This document shows positions 8,075 through 17,351 of a stretch of 64,000 nucleotides of DNA, in pieces. Within the stretch, counting starts at the first letter, position 1. Every line of letters begins with the position of its first letter. A model generated the notes under the pieces. It did no database searches and was not told the origin of the DNA. It was given only the letters and a program-made list of their open reading frames with translations. This DNA comes from Paenibacillus radicis (ex Xue et al. 2023) (GTDB lineage Bacteria; Bacillota; Bacilli; Paenibacillales; NBRC-103111): contig NZ_JANQBD010000001.1 in NCBI RefSeq assembly GCF_024722015.1, forward strand, positions 1 to 64,000, given 5' to 3'. The translations under genes were made by a program, and so were the position numbers.

Positions 8075-9040
8075 TTAGTTCAGCTTTCCTTTTATTTTAG
8101 CTACAGCTTCAGGCTGCCACCCGGATAACTCACAAATAAGCGCGATGTCAAATCCTTTCTCGAGCATCGCTTTTACCACATCAGCTTTTCCTTGCGTCAT
8201 ACCTTGCTCTATCCCTTGACGTAACGCATTGCTTTCAATCTCATCGAGAGTTTTATCCAGATTTGAAATCACTTTTTCCACACCCTTTTGTTTAATTTCC
8301 GAAAGGATAAAGGCAACTTCGTCCTCTACTTGAAGCGGAAGCTTACGGGCTAACTTATGCATAAGCCAAGTTAAAAAGGTCTGCAGTTGAGGTTCGGTCA
8401 TTTGTTCCATTGCACCAACCAATGATCTTAATCGCTGGTTTAGTAAGTCCATGTCCGCTTTTTGTTCCAACAAAAAAGCAGCTCCGATTACATTGGACAA
8501 TTTCAACAAATCACTTTCCCTATACCGCTGAACATCCAGAAGTATATACTCAAAATCTACTATACTTTTCCCAAACAGTTCATCTCCATGAACCGTTTTT
8601 CGAAAACTTTGATTGGCCGTCCAAGCTGCCTCACCATTATAAATTACAATCGGAATAATTGCCGGAAGATAAAATCCCTTCCTACTGGCTATTTCTTTGG
8701 ATGTATTTTTTAATACATCACGCCAGATCTCAGTCTGATATAATAGCAATCGATATGGCATTTGAAAGTCAACTGTCGATTGTAATTCCATCAATATATA
8801 TAAAATAATATCTTGCTCCTGCAACTCCAATCGATAAACCAGATCCGCTTCCTTCTCACTAAAATCAGGAAGAACATAAGATTTATCAATGGCAACAAGC
8901 TTCGATTCATCCACCTTGCTTACCCAGCCTTGATCGACAAAGGATCGAAGTAATTGGACAAAAATTTGCTTACTTGATAATAGATACTTATACCCTTTGT
9001 CATGTGGTTGATGAATAGAAAATGGAGTATTTTCCTGCAT
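8075..9040 (-). CDS. Rpn-family recombination-promoting nuclease / putative transposase
   Basis: A protein of 321 residues. The N-terminal half is a PD-(D/E)XK-type nuclease as in Rpn/YhgA proteins: HDKGYKYLLS near residue 14, EADLVYRLE near residue 68, and the metal site ILYILMELQSTVD near residues 83-95. The C-terminus has the RQGIEQGMTQGKADVVKAML segment typical of the family. E. coli members are known to cause RecA-independent DNA exchange. ATG 9040 is preceded by AAGGAG at 8 nt. No terminal repeats flank it, so it is better regarded as an accessory nuclease gene than as a transposon. It sits alone between the NUDIX gene and the nitrate operon. Confidence 0.8.
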   Translation of the reverse strand: MQENTPFSIHQPHDKGYKYLLSSKQIFVQLLRSFVDQGWVSKVDESKLVAIDKSYVLPDFSEKEADLVYRLELQEQDIILYILMELQSTVDFQMPYRLLLYQTEIWRDVLKNTSKEIASRKGFYLPAIIPIVIYNGEAAWTANQSFRKTVHGDELFGKSIVDFEYILLDVQRYRESDLLKLSNVIGAAFLLEQKADMDLLNQRLRSLVGAMEQMTEPQLQTFLTWLMHKLARKLPLQVEDEVAFILSEIKQKGVEKVISNLDKTLDEIESNALRQGIEQGMTQGKADVVKAMLEKGFDIALICELSGWQPEAVAKIKGKLN

Positions 9041-9129
9041 TCTACAACTCCTTAACAAGCAGATCGATAATTTATTATATCATATGAAACCTTACAAGCG
9101 AATTGATAGTAACAAGTTTATAAAAGAAA

Positions 9130-10179
9130 TTAATTTGCCTGTCGAGGACGAAATTCACTTTTGTTGCTCAACTCCCGCCATTTATCCAGCATCTTTTGAG
9201 CCTCTCCGCGCTGCAGCAGCGAACGCGCCAACTGAAAGCCTTCTTCATAGGAGCCTACTTTATCAAACCAATACAGTCTCAGTCCCGCATTAAAAACGAC
9301 ATGCTCCCGTTCGTTCCGCACCTCTTCGGAGTCGTCCCCTCCTATTATTCGAGTCAGCAGCCTTAACTGCTGCTCCTTCGTGCATTTTTCCAAAGGATCC
9401 CCTCGAAAGCCAAAGGTTGCCGGATCGATGCTGTTGGATTCATCTCCCCATGCCGTGACCTTACGGATCGAGCTTAATTTATAAAGCGGCAAATCCTCGG
9501 ATCCTTCAATCCCCTGTACAATGTACGCTGTCTCAAAGCCCGATTGCGGCAGGAGGTGGATCAAATGATTCATTGCCGTTTTATGATTTACACCAATAAT
9601 TATATTCTGTGAGTGGATCGGATTAATAACTTTTTCAACTGTATTAAAAAAGGTTCTTAGTCCCATCTGCTCACGAACTGCGCGAACACGTCCAAATGGC
9701 GGACAAATCAGATCAGTCCAAATAAAACCGATATGGAGATTTATAAAGATTTTCTCCCATTCTCTGGCCTCCAGCTCCACTTGAATACCGAGTCCCTCCA
9801 AAAGCTCCTTTAAAGATAAGCCCTGCTTGGGAGGCAGAGATTCGCTGCCATGCAGCACCTGCGGAAAGCCTACAGAAGCAATGAGCAGACTGACAGGAAT
9901 GGTTATAGGAAAATAGTGCCTTCCATCGTACGGTCCAGCACAATTAAGTGAATTTGAGAAAGAACGGTAAGGTAATGAATATTTACGAAAAACATCAATA
10001 AATCCCATCATTTCTTCATCTGCTTCACCCTTCATCCGCATGGCCATTAAAAATGCAGCCGTTTGAGCATCTGTCGATTCTCCTCGGGCGATAGTGTGAG
10101 CTGCGGCAACCGCTTCATCATAGGTAAGATTTCTCGATCCTAGCTTACCTGTACCTATCGCCTTGATCCATTGCTTCAT
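9130..10179 (-). CDS. TrpD2-like paralogue of anthranilate phosphoribosyltransferase in the nitrate operon
   Basis: A protein of 349 residues with the glycosyltransferase family 3 fold: the N-terminal helical domain (LTYDEAVAAAHTIARGE, MRMKGEADEEMMGFID) and the catalytic-domain repeat RTFFNTVEKVINP. The catalytic loops depart from TrpD. The usual GTGGDG loop reads AGPYDG and the usual KHGN reads LHGS. The protein is therefore closer to the TrpD2/YbiB group, whose E. coli member is reported to bind nucleic acid instead of making phosphoribosyl anthranilate. No other tryptophan gene is nearby. It is last in the transporter-NasC operon, 115 nt after nasC. ATG 10179 has GAGGTG 6 nt upstream. Its role in nitrate use is unknown; a cofactor or regulatory role is inference. 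Confidence 0.75.
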   Translation of the reverse strand: MKQWIKAIGTGKLGSRNLTYDEAVAAAHTIARGESTDAQTAAFLMAMRMKGEADEEMMGFIDVFRKYSLPYRSFSNSLNCAGPYDGRHYFPITIPVSLLIASVGFPQVLHGSESLPPKQGLSLKELLEGLGIQVELEAREWEKIFINLHIGFIWTDLICPPFGRVRAVREQMGLRTFFNTVEKVINPIHSQNIIIGVNHKTAMNHLIHLLPQSGFETAYIVQGIEGSEDLPLYKLSSIRKVTAWGDESNSIDPATFGFRGDPLEKCTKEQQLRLLTRIIGGDDSEEVRNEREHVVFNAGLRLYWFDKVGSYEEGFQLARSLLQRGEAQKMLDKWRELSNKSEFRPRQAN

Positions 10180-10294
10180 GATGTGCACCTCATTTCAAGT
10201 CTTTTGGAAATACTAGCTGCCATAAACCAACATAAACGTCAAATTCGCAAGCAGAAATATCTGCTTACGAATCGAGCCAAACCGTCCAAGCACC

Positions 10295-12424
10295 TTAGGA
10301 TGGATTGATTTGCACCGCACATACTTTGAATTCGGGCATTTTGCAGGTCGGATCCAACGCTGGGTTGGTCAAACGGTTGATGCACTGATCATCTCCCCAG
10401 TGAAAGGCGACAAAAACGGTATCCGGCCTAATTTTATGCGAAAATTTGACCTTGAGCCGAATCGTTCCCCGCTTGGAAGTAACCTTCGCGTGCCCTCCAT
10501 TCACGAGTCCGATTTCATCTGCCGAATCCGGATGAATTTCCAGCAGCGGCTCAGGATATTTGGAGTTCAACTCGGATGTATTTCGTGTTTGCACTCCAGA
10601 TAAGTAATGCTGCAGAACACGACCGGTAGTTAACAAATAAGGATACTTACGTGTAGCCACTTCCTTCGGATTTTGGTGCTCGATCGGAGTCAATTGCGCT
10701 CGGCCGTCGTCATGTTCGAATCGGTGTTCAAACATTCTCGGTGTCCCGGGATGCCCTTCCTCAGGGCAGGGCCAGAACATGCCGTGCTGCTGCTCCAGCA
10801 ACGAATAAGTCATGCCGTAATAATCCGCCTTGCCGCCTTTGGACGCCACTCTAAGCTCATTAAATATTTCTTCTGCCGATTGGTAAGGGAAATATTTGCC
10901 CTTACCCAATACAGAAGCTATATCGCAAACAATTTTCCAATCCAAACGGGCTTTTCCTGGCAAAGGCTTCAAGGCTCTACGAACCAGGACACGACCTTCA
11001 AGCTGCGTCATAGTCCCTTCATCCTCCAAATAAGCGGAGCCCGGGAGCAAGATATTCGCTAGGCGCGCTGTCTCGGATTCAAACAGGTCTATAACCAACA
11101 GAAATTTTAATTTCTTTAAGGCCCTCTCAACCAAGTGGCTGTTCGGATTCGATACTATTGGGTTTGAGCCAAGAATGATAAGCCCTTTGATCTCACCACG
11201 GTCTATGGCCTCCATCATTTCGTAAGCCGATACCCCCTTGCGGGGCAGCTCTTCTTCGGGAACTCCCCACACCTTCGCTATATAAGCCCGATGCTCGGGA
11301 TTCTCAATCAGACGGTAGCCTGGAAGCTGATCTGCCTTCTGGCCGTGCTCCCGCCCTCCTTGACCATTAGCTTGGCCGGTAATAGCACCATAACCACAGC
11401 CTGGCTTACCGATCTTGCCGGTAACCAATACAAGATTAAGAAAGTTGCGTACATTAGCTACTCCGCTTGCATGCTGCTCCACGCCTCTTGCTGTAAATAT
11501 CATTCCGGTCTCCGCTTGACCATACATTCGCGCTGCCTCTGCAATTAATTGAGGGGAAACTCCCGTTAACGCAGCCACCTCGGATAATGATATTTTATTA
11601 ACATGCTCCACAAGCTCAGCGTATCCGTTAGTCCTGCTTTCAAGAAAACCAGGGTCCGTGTAACCTTCATCCAAAATGACCTTAAGCATTCCATTGACTA
11701 GAGCCGCATCATACCCCGGTTTCACCTTGAGATGCAGATCCGCTATCGAGCAGGTCGCTGTTTCTCTTGGATCTATAACAATGATTTTGCAGCCTTCCTG
11801 TCTCGCTTTCCGGAAATACTGCATAATCGTAGGTTGGCATTCGGCTATGTTGGTCCCCGCTAAAATAATGCATTTCGCTAGAGGCACTTCAGTCAATGGG
11901 TTCGACAGCCCACGGTCAATTCCAAAAGTAAGATTCGAAGCTCCTGCCGCTGCCGACATACAGAATCGTCCATTGTAATCGATGTACTTGGTTTGCAGAG
12001 CAATTCTCGCAAATTTCCCAAGTACATAACATTCCTCGTTCGTTAAGGATCCACCACCATATACTCCTATGGAATCATTTCCATACTTCCTCTGAAGAGT
12101 CTGCAATTGTTCTCGAATTTTTTCCAATGCCGCATCCCATGAAACCTTTATAAGCTTGCCTTTCTCACGAATCATAGGATATTTCAATCGACCTTCGTCA
12201 ACTGCATGCACATGGGCGTTTAAACCTTTAACGCAAAGCCTCCCGTCTGTCACCGGATCCTCTTTGTTCGGGGAAACAGAGTACCGGCTTACCATGATAG
12301 ACTTTTCTTCATGCAAATTCATTGTGCACTGCACACTACAATAAGGACATTCTGTTTTAGTCGTTATCTCTCGCCGAGCCATAGCAGCCTGCTGCTTCTG
12401 AAAATGCTTAAGAAATTCGTTCAT
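10295..12424 (-). CDS. nasC: Assimilatory nitrate reductase catalytic subunit
   Basis: A bis-MGD molybdenum oxidoreductase of 709 residues that reduces nitrate to nitrite in the cytoplasm. The [4Fe-4S] ligands are C26, C29, C33 and C64, and the likely Mo-ligand cysteine is C155 in NGRFCMSAAA. The Moco dinucleotide-binding C-terminal domain runs from about residue 600 (PYLLTTGRVLQHY) to the end. There is no twin-arginine signal, in line with a cytoplasmic enzyme. There is also no C-terminal [2Fe-2S] extension, so an external electron donor is needed and none is encoded nearby. It lies 50 nt after the nitrate transporter gene. A formate dehydrogenase is the main alternative, but the transporter neighbour and the GRLCVKGLNAH motif favour nitrate reductase. 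Confidence 0.88.
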   Translation of the reverse strand: MNEFLKHFQKQQAAMARREITTKTECPYCSVQCTMNLHEEKSIMVSRYSVSPNKEDPVTDGRLCVKGLNAHVHAVDEGRLKYPMIREKGKLIKVSWDAALEKIREQLQTLQRKYGNDSIGVYGGGSLTNEECYVLGKFARIALQTKYIDYNGRFCMSAAAGASNLTFGIDRGLSNPLTEVPLAKCIILAGTNIAECQPTIMQYFRKARQEGCKIIVIDPRETATCSIADLHLKVKPGYDAALVNGMLKVILDEGYTDPGFLESRTNGYAELVEHVNKISLSEVAALTGVSPQLIAEAARMYGQAETGMIFTARGVEQHASGVANVRNFLNLVLVTGKIGKPGCGYGAITGQANGQGGREHGQKADQLPGYRLIENPEHRAYIAKVWGVPEEELPRKGVSAYEMMEAIDRGEIKGLIILGSNPIVSNPNSHLVERALKKLKFLLVIDLFESETARLANILLPGSAYLEDEGTMTQLEGRVLVRRALKPLPGKARLDWKIVCDIASVLGKGKYFPYQSAEEIFNELRVASKGGKADYYGMTYSLLEQQHGMFWPCPEEGHPGTPRMFEHRFEHDDGRAQLTPIEHQNPKEVATRKYPYLLTTGRVLQHYLSGVQTRNTSELNSKYPEPLLEIHPDSADEIGLVNGGHAKVTSKRGTIRLKVKFSHKIRPDTVFVAFHWGDDQCINRLTNPALDPTCKMPEFKVCAVQINPS

Positions 12425-12474
12425 CTACTCACTCACCTTATTTCTTCTGCCTCGTTGAAATTGTTGGAGCTTCA

Positions 12475-13707
12475 TTAGTACTTTACGCCAGAGCCAGATG
12501 CTGCCCAAGCTTTTCTCCAGCTCCGGGTTACCGCATAGAACACAAGGGTCATGACCAAAACAATCGATGCGATAACAATAAAACCTGTTACATGAGATCC
12601 TGTTGCTTGCTTTAAAGGGCCCAGTATATTATTCGGGAGAAAAAATCCGCCAAAACCGCCAACCGCACCTACAATCCCTGTTACAAGCCCAATTTCTTTT
12701 GGAAAACGCTGAGGTACGAGCTGAAATATCGAACCATTCCCCATCCCCAAGCAAGCCATCATTACACTAGTAATTAAAAGCATAACCATGAAGGAGCTAG
12801 GCATCGTTGACACCAGGAACGCACAGATGGTAACAACCGAATACAAGATCAGCATAAACCGCATACCACCAATTTTATCTGCAATATATCCTCCGATGGG
12901 TCTAAACAAGCTGCCTGCGATGACCGTGATTGTAACCAGATAACCAATTTGAACTCTACTTAAGCCATCGGCAACCGTTTTATCACCATACACATCATAA
13001 AAGAAAATACTGAAATAATTGGAGAAACCAACAAACCCGCCGAACGTTATTGCATAAAAAGCGCTAAACCACCAGGTATCTATATTTTTAAAAGCCGACA
13101 TGTAATCCTTAAGACTCTTGGGCGCCGGTTGATTAGGACTATCTTTAGCCATAAACGTATATACGATTAAAACCAGCACCAACGGAATGATACATAGACC
13201 GAAAACATTGTGCCACCCCATAGTAGCTGCCAATTGAGGTCCAAAGAAAGTCGCCAAGGCAGTGCCGCTGTTTCCCGCGCCAGCTATACCCATTGCCAAC
13301 CCTTGATATTGGGGCGGGTACCAGCGGCTAGCGAGTGAAAGTGATACTGCGAAGCTTGCGCCTGCGATACCTAGCAAGAAGCCAAGAGCTTGAACTTGAT
13401 TTAAGCTCGTTCCTCCAAGCCAGCCCCAAGCTAAGGGAATTATGGTTAATATCATTCCAATAATCCCTGCTTTTCTAGATCCGATACGATCCGCTAACAC
13501 CCCCATAGGAATACGGAAAATCGATCCGCCTAGTGTAGGAATGGCAACCATCGTCGCTTTCTGAACGTCTGTTAGTCCAAAGTCTTTGGTAATGTACAGC
13601 GATAAGGCTCCACATAAAACCCAAATCATAAAACTCACATCAAAATAGAGAAATGCTGACATTAAACTCGGGAAATGACCCGATTTTTTAAAGCTTTTCA
13701 CATCCAT
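12475..13707 (-). CDS. nasA: Nitrate/nitrite transporter, MFS, NarK/NasA family
   Basis: A major facilitator protein of 410 residues with about 12 membrane segments. It carries the conserved loop RIPMGVLADRIGSRKAG between TM2 and TM3 and Gly-rich signature helices such as GIAGAGNSGTALATFFGPQLA and GIVGAVGGFGGFFLP, both typical of nitrate/nitrite porters. It probably imports nitrate for NasC. It is the first gene of the operon, with GGAGG about 10 nt before the ATG. The AT-rich upstream region (13708-13948) would hold its control sites. I could not find a clean TnrA or Fnr box there. Confidence 0.88.
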   Translation of the reverse strand: MDVKSFKKSGHFPSLMSAFLYFDVSFMIWVLCGALSLYITKDFGLTDVQKATMVAIPTLGGSIFRIPMGVLADRIGSRKAGIIGMILTIIPLAWGWLGGTSLNQVQALGFLLGIAGASFAVSLSLASRWYPPQYQGLAMGIAGAGNSGTALATFFGPQLAATMGWHNVFGLCIIPLVLVLIVYTFMAKDSPNQPAPKSLKDYMSAFKNIDTWWFSAFYAITFGGFVGFSNYFSIFFYDVYGDKTVADGLSRVQIGYLVTITVIAGSLFRPIGGYIADKIGGMRFMLILYSVVTICAFLVSTMPSSFMVMLLITSVMMACLGMGNGSIFQLVPQRFPKEIGLVTGIVGAVGGFGGFFLPNNILGPLKQATGSHVTGFIVIASIVLVMTLVFYAVTRSWRKAWAASGSGVKY

Positions 13708-13948
13708 AACCTATAGCCTCCAAAATTCTTTAGTTATATTTGATTTTAATGTTCGATTTAAGTTAGGTTTCATGACATATTTATAATATACATTCGAAAT
13801 GAGAAAAGTTCAATGGTCTTTTTATGAAAAGTTCACGTTTTCTTTATTATTTCGCAGTAACATTCTTATTTATTAACTAATGGTCATTCATTCACGAACA
13901 TTGTAATAATAAATCGTAATTTCCATTCGTTTTTTTGTCAATTTTACA
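13708..13948. other. AT-rich intergenic region upstream of the nitrate operon
   Basis: This is the promoter region of the nitrate operon. It contains TATATTATAAAT-like and other AT-rich tracts, including a possible -10 element near 13785, but no convincing -35 and no exact TGTNA-N7-TNACA box. Confidence 0.35.
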
Positions 13949-13996
13949 TAAAACAAGAGCACTAACCTCACATCATTATGACGTGTGGCAAGCGCT
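13949..13996 (-). terminator. Terminator of spo0B-obg
   Basis: On the minus strand a long imperfect stem, GAGC...CACGTCAT paired with ATGTGAGG...GCTC around an AATG loop, is followed by TTGTTTTA. It lies 26 nt past the obg stop. Confidence 0.65.
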
Positions 13997-14022
13997 CCTG
14001 AATTTCTTATTCAGCCATATAT

Positions 14023-15324
14023 TCATTCTCTCTCAACAAATTCAAATTCAAAATCGCCAATTCGAACCGTTTGTCCATCCTTTGCACCACGTTCACGTAA
14101 AGCTTGATCGATTCCTTTTTTACGCAATATGCGAGCAAAGCGAGTTATTGACTCTTGAGTGCTGAAATTAGTTCGCTTGATAAGCTTCTCAATGCTAGGG
14201 CTTTCCACCACGAAAGCTTCATTATCCCGACGTATGATGTAATCTTCATCATCTTTGGCCTCTAGTTTATATACTTTACGCTCGGACAAATCTACCAAGT
14301 CTTCTACCAATGGCATCTCCGGAATCGTCTCCAGCAGATCTGCAACTTTGTACAGCAGCTCCTGAACCCCATCCTTCGTCACCGCAGAAACAGGTTTAAC
14401 GAGAACATCCGGATTAATTTCCGCCAATCGGCTTGTAAATGCAGCCAGGTTCTCCTCCGCTTCAGGCATATCCATTTTATTAGCAGCTACAATTTGCGGA
14501 CGACCTTCCAGCTTGGCGTTATACAACTTGAGCTCATCATTGATCTTTATCCAGTCATCAAAAGGATCTCGCCCCTCTGTTCCCGCCATATCAATAACAT
14601 GCACAATAACTCGTGTACGCTCGACATGCCTCAGAAACTCATGACCAAGCCCGACTCCTTGATGGGCTCCTTCGATCAACCCTGGCAAATCAGCCATAAC
14701 GAAGCTTCGGCCATCCCCGACATCCACCACACCTAAATTAGGAGTCAGTGTTGTAAAATGATACGCGCCAATCTTTGGCTGAGCCGCAGATACGACTGAA
14801 AGCAAGGTTGACTTACCAACACTTGGGAATCCAACCAATCCTACATCCGCCATCACTTTAAGCTCCAGCACAAGCCAGCGCTCCACGCCTTCTTCACCAT
14901 TCTCAGCAATTTCCGGAGCCGGATTGTTCGCCGTTGCGAATCGGGTATTACCGCGCCCTCCTCGCCCTCCTTTGGCCACAATCACCTCTTGCCCATGACG
15001 TGTCAAATCAGCCAAAATTTCCTGAGTGTCATCATCGATAACAACCGTTCCCGGCGGCACTTTAACAATCATATCTTCGGCATTAGCGCCATGCTGGCTC
15101 TTATTGCGCCCTTTGACTCCGCGATCAGCTTTGAAATGCTTCTGATAACGGAAATCAATCAATGTCCGCAATCCTTCTTCTACCCTAAATATTACGTCGC
15201 CACCATTGCCCCCGTCGCCACCACCAGGTCCACCTTCAGGGACATACTTTTCTCTGCGGAAGGCAACAAGACCATCGCCTCCATCGCCGCCCTTAACATA
15301 TATCTTCGCTTTATCCAGAAACAT
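14023..15324 (-). CDS. obg: GTPase Obg (CgtA)
   Basis: An essential GTPase acting in 50S ribosome assembly and stress/sporulation signalling, with 433 residues. The glycine-rich Obg domain spans about 1-158 ([17 protein letters not shown]). The G domain has GFPSVGKST (G1), DLPGLIEGA (G3), NKMD (G4) and SAVT (G5). The C-terminal OCT domain is about 355-430, ending in [12 protein letters not shown] 15324 has GAGGTG 6 nt upstream. It follows spo0B by 103 nt, as in B. subtilis, where the two are co-transcribed. Confidence 0.97.
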   Translation of the reverse strand: MFLDKAKIYVKGGDGGDGLVAFRREKYVPEGGPGGGDGGNGGDVIFRVEEGLRTLIDFRYQKHFKADRGVKGRNKSQHGANAEDMIVKVPPGTVVIDDDTQEILADLTRHGQEVIVAKGGRGGRGNTRFATANNPAPEIAENGEEGVERWLVLELKVMADVGLVGFPSVGKSTLLSVVSAAQPKIGAYHFTTLTPNLGVVDVGDGRSFVMADLPGLIEGAHQGVGLGHEFLRHVERTRVIVHVIDMAGTEGRDPFDDWIKINDELKLYNAKLEGRPQIVAANKMDMPEAEENLAAFTSRLAEINPDVLVKPVSAVTKDGVQELLYKVADLLETIPEMPLVEDLVDLSERKVYKLEAKDDEDYIIRRDNEAFVVESPSIEKLIKRTNFSTQESITRFARILRKKGIDQALRERGAKDGQTVRIGDFEFEFVERE

Positions 15325-15427
15325 AAATTCACCTCTTATAGCGCAACCATCACTCTAATTCCAGCCAAGTCGGTTGCCGCTTGATAGTGCAGCCAACAGG
15401 CTATGCTTCAGCCAGATTGGTTGTCAC

Positions 15428-16072
15428 TTATGTACAGAATGGTACTTCTATATACATAGCCGCATGCCGTTCATCCAGCAGCTGTATGTCCCATTTTACC
15501 GTTTGAATGGATTCAAACATTACTTTCTCCAGCTCAGCAGCGAGAATGCCAGCTCCTATCAAGCCTTGGTACCGCATCTCGATTAGTAATAAATCTGACT
15601 TCTCTATTAATTTAACCACGAGGCTATGAAGCCCGTCGTCCTTAAAGACGGAACTGCTTTTAAATACCTGAATCAAGCCCATTAGCAGCCTGCACAAACC
15701 TTGTGAGTCCAATGGCAGTTCATTCAAATGAACTTCCCGCTCCATTTCAATCTCTAACAATAAATCCTTTACCTCTGCCTGAAAGGATAGCAGGTAGACA
15801 ATCAGCTCAGTATTTCCTAATTTTGAAATAAAACTTTCCTGCTGGACCTTATTTTTTATTTTCTCCATAAGGTCTTCTAATTTATCATACTTTTTTAATT
15901 TCACATAACCAAATAACAATTGAATTTCATTCATCCAATCGTGACGATAATGGTTAAATAGGCGGATTAATCGGAGATTGGGATCAACTCCTGCATCTTC
16001 GCTATCCAATGCATGTTCTAAGTTGCTTTGTTTCCCGGCAGTTTCTTCACTCTTTGTCCGATCTGACTTCAT
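15428..16072 (-). CDS. spo0B: Spo0B sporulation phosphotransferase
   Basis: Passes phosphate from Spo0F to Spo0A in the sporulation phosphorelay. The protein has 214 residues, and its helical-hairpin motif NHYRHDWMNEIQLLFGYVKL contains the phosphorylated histidine (H44, the one before DWMN). The C-terminal domain is a degenerate kinase-like fold, consistent with the family. Sequence divergence is high, so the call rests mainly on the RHDWMN box, length and position before obg. ATG 16072 has GGAGAGG 5 nt upstream. An in-frame GTG two codons earlier overlaps the ribosome binding site. Confidence 0.87.
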   Translation of the reverse strand: MKSDRTKSEETAGKQSNLEHALDSEDAGVDPNLRLIRLFNHYRHDWMNEIQLLFGYVKLKKYDKLEDLMEKIKNKVQQESFISKLGNTELIVYLLSFQAEVKDLLLEIEMEREVHLNELPLDSQGLCRLLMGLIQVFKSSSVFKDDGLHSLVVKLIEKSDLLLIEMRYQGLIGAGILAAELEKVMFESIQTVKWDIQLLDERHAAMYIEVPFCT

Positions 16073-16099
16073 GAGCACCTCTCCGATTCGTATAACCTG

Positions 16100-16129
16100 A
16101 TTCTAACCATACAATCAATTGAATGTAAA
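16100..16129 (-). promoter_or_regulatory. SigA-type promoter of spo0B-obg
   Basis: On the minus strand TTTACA (16129-16124), an 18-nt spacer and TAGAAT (16105-16100) lie 28 nt before the spo0B start and downstream of the rpmA terminator. Confidence 0.55.
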
Positions 16130-16168
16130 TATGCTATTTTTCTTTTCCCCACAACCCACGAATACATG

Positions 16169-16201
16169 AAAAAACCCCAGCGATACTGGATCGCCGGGGT
16201 T
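16169..16201 (-). terminator. Terminator of the rplU-prp-rpmA operon
   Basis: A stem of 12 pairs (AACCCCGGCGAT/ATCGCTGGGGTT) with one G-T pair and a 5-nt loop is followed by six T residues on the minus strand. Confidence 0.9.
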
Positions 16202-16217
16202 ATCGTCGATGATGGTA

Positions 16218-16529
16218 TTACACTTCTACAGCTGCAGCTACAGGAGCCACAACAACTGGGTAGACGCTAACCTTTTTGCGATCGCGACCCAAACGCTCAA
16301 ACTTCACAACGCCTTCAATCTTTGCAAACAACGTATCATCGGAACCGATGCCCACGTTATTGCCCGGATGAATTTTGGTGCCGCGTTGACGAACCAAAAT
16401 GCTTCCTGCTGTAACTTGTTGGCCGTCTGCACGCTTCGCGCCAAGACGTTTACCAATGCTGTCACGACCATTCCTAGTGGAACCTACACCCTTCTTGGAT
16501 GCGAACAACTGAAGATTTAATTGTAGCAT
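16218..16529 (-). CDS. rpmA: 50S ribosomal protein L27 with cleavable N-terminal extension
   Basis: L27 of 103 residues. The N-terminus [14 protein letters not shown] contains the Firmicute extension, known to be cut after LQLF by the protease Prp to expose the ASKKG end that reaches the peptidyl-transferase centre. The prp gene lies immediately upstream. The C-terminal [13 protein letters not shown] is slightly longer than usual. AAGGAGG is placed about 9 nt before the ATG. Confidence 0.97.
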   Translation of the reverse strand: MLQLNLQLFASKKGVGSTRNGRDSIGKRLGAKRADGQQVTAGSILVRQRGTKIHPGNNVGIGSDDTLFAKIEGVVKFERLGRDRKKVSVYPVVVAPVAAAVEV

Positions 16530-16548
16530 GGATGTCTACCTCCTTCAC

Positions 16549-16878
16549 TTAGTGTTTGTCTTGCAATGCTATATATGCACCATACGATTGTTCAATCGAC
16601 TGCAGCATGACGACCATAGATTCCAACAGCAACTGCACCTTTGCTTTCAACTCTGCATCAAGGTTATCTGCGACCCTCACATGGAGCAAACCATGCTCGG
16701 TGACGACTTGTAATTCAAGTCCGAGAAGAGCCTCAACAGCGTTAACAGTGCCTACAGTAACTGCCGAAACACCGGCGCAAACAATGTCTTTGCCGGATTC
16801 GTCATACAATGCATGACCTTTCACCCGAAATGACTCAATACAGCCATCCGGTTTGCGCTTTACAGTAACCCGAATCAT
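16549..16878 (-). CDS. prp: Ribosomal-processing cysteine protease Prp
   Basis: Cleaves the N-terminal extension of ribosomal protein L27. The protein has 109 residues, and the catalytic pair is H22 in GHALYDESG and C34 in DIVCAGVSA, the same numbering as in characterised S. aureus Prp. It sits between rplU and rpmA, the standard Firmicute arrangement, with 11 and 19 nt gaps, so enzyme and substrate are made from one message. Confidence 0.95.
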   Translation of the reverse strand: MIRVTVKRKPDGCIESFRVKGHALYDESGKDIVCAGVSAVTVGTVNAVEALLGLELQVVTEHGLLHVRVADNLDAELKAKVQLLLESMVVMLQSIEQSYGAYIALQDKH

Positions 16879-16889
16879 ACCTTATATCC

Positions 16890-17201
16890 TTAAGCCTGGA
16901 TTTTTTCAATCACAACTTTAGTGTAAGGCTGACGGTGACCTTGCTTACGACGGTAGTTCTTTTTGGCTTTGTATTTGTAAACGATGATTTTCTCACCTTT
17001 ACCATGCTTTTCCACTTTCGCGGAAACAGCAGCGCCGGATACCAATGGAGCTCCCAAAACTAAACCGGACTCTTTGGATACAGCCAATACTTTGTCAAAA
17101 GTGACAGCATCGCCTTCACCTGCATTCAGTTTCTCGATGTATAGTACATCGCCTTCCTGAACTTTGTATTGTTTACCACCTGTTTCAATAATAGCGTACA
17201 T
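16890..17201 (-). CDS. rplU: 50S ribosomal protein L21
   Basis: L21 of 103 residues, with the typical [18 protein letters not shown] start and the basic motif [18 protein letters not shown] that binds 23S rRNA. AGGAGG precedes the ATG. It is the first gene of a three-gene operon with prp and rpmA, behind a structured leader. Confidence 0.97.
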   Translation of the reverse strand: MYAIIETGGKQYKVQEGDVLYIEKLNAGEGDAVTFDKVLAVSKESGLVLGAPLVSGAAVSAKVEKHGKGEKIIVYKYKAKKNYRRKQGHRQPYTKVVIEKIQA

Positions 17202-17204
17202 TCA

Positions 17205-17325
17205 TAGCACCTCCTCATGTCTCAGACTCGCCTAAAGCCAGGTGACCCGCCCCATCAAGGAACGCGTTCTTAAACCCGCTTCGCGCGGTTACAGCATGTC
17301 AAAAGCAACACACCTGAATATTTTA
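17205..17325 (-). ncRNA. Probable L21 autoregulatory mRNA leader
   Basis: The 150 nt before rplU are GC-rich and full of paired segments on the minus strand, for example AACCGCG/CGGGTT around a CGAAG loop and GGGTCACC/GGCGAG-containing arms. Firmicute rplU genes are known to carry an L21 leader of this size and place. I assign it by position and structure; I did not fit it to the Rfam model. Confidence 0.5.
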
Positions 17326-17351
17326 TCATAATTGATAAATCATTGCAATGC

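Noticed and set aside
8075..9040. Rpn-family gene as a complete transposon
   Set aside because: No terminal inverted repeats or target duplications are visible on either side; the gene is better read as an accessory nuclease.
10295..12424. Formate dehydrogenase as identity of the molybdoenzyme
   Set aside because: The neighbouring NarK-type transporter, the GRLCVKGLNAH motif and a cysteine (not selenocysteine) at the Mo site favour nitrate reductase.
13708..13948. Possible TnrA or Fnr box before the nitrate transporter gene
   Set aside because: TGTATATTATAAATATGTCA looks similar but does not meet TGTNA-N7-TNACA, and no TGTGA-N6-TCACA is present.
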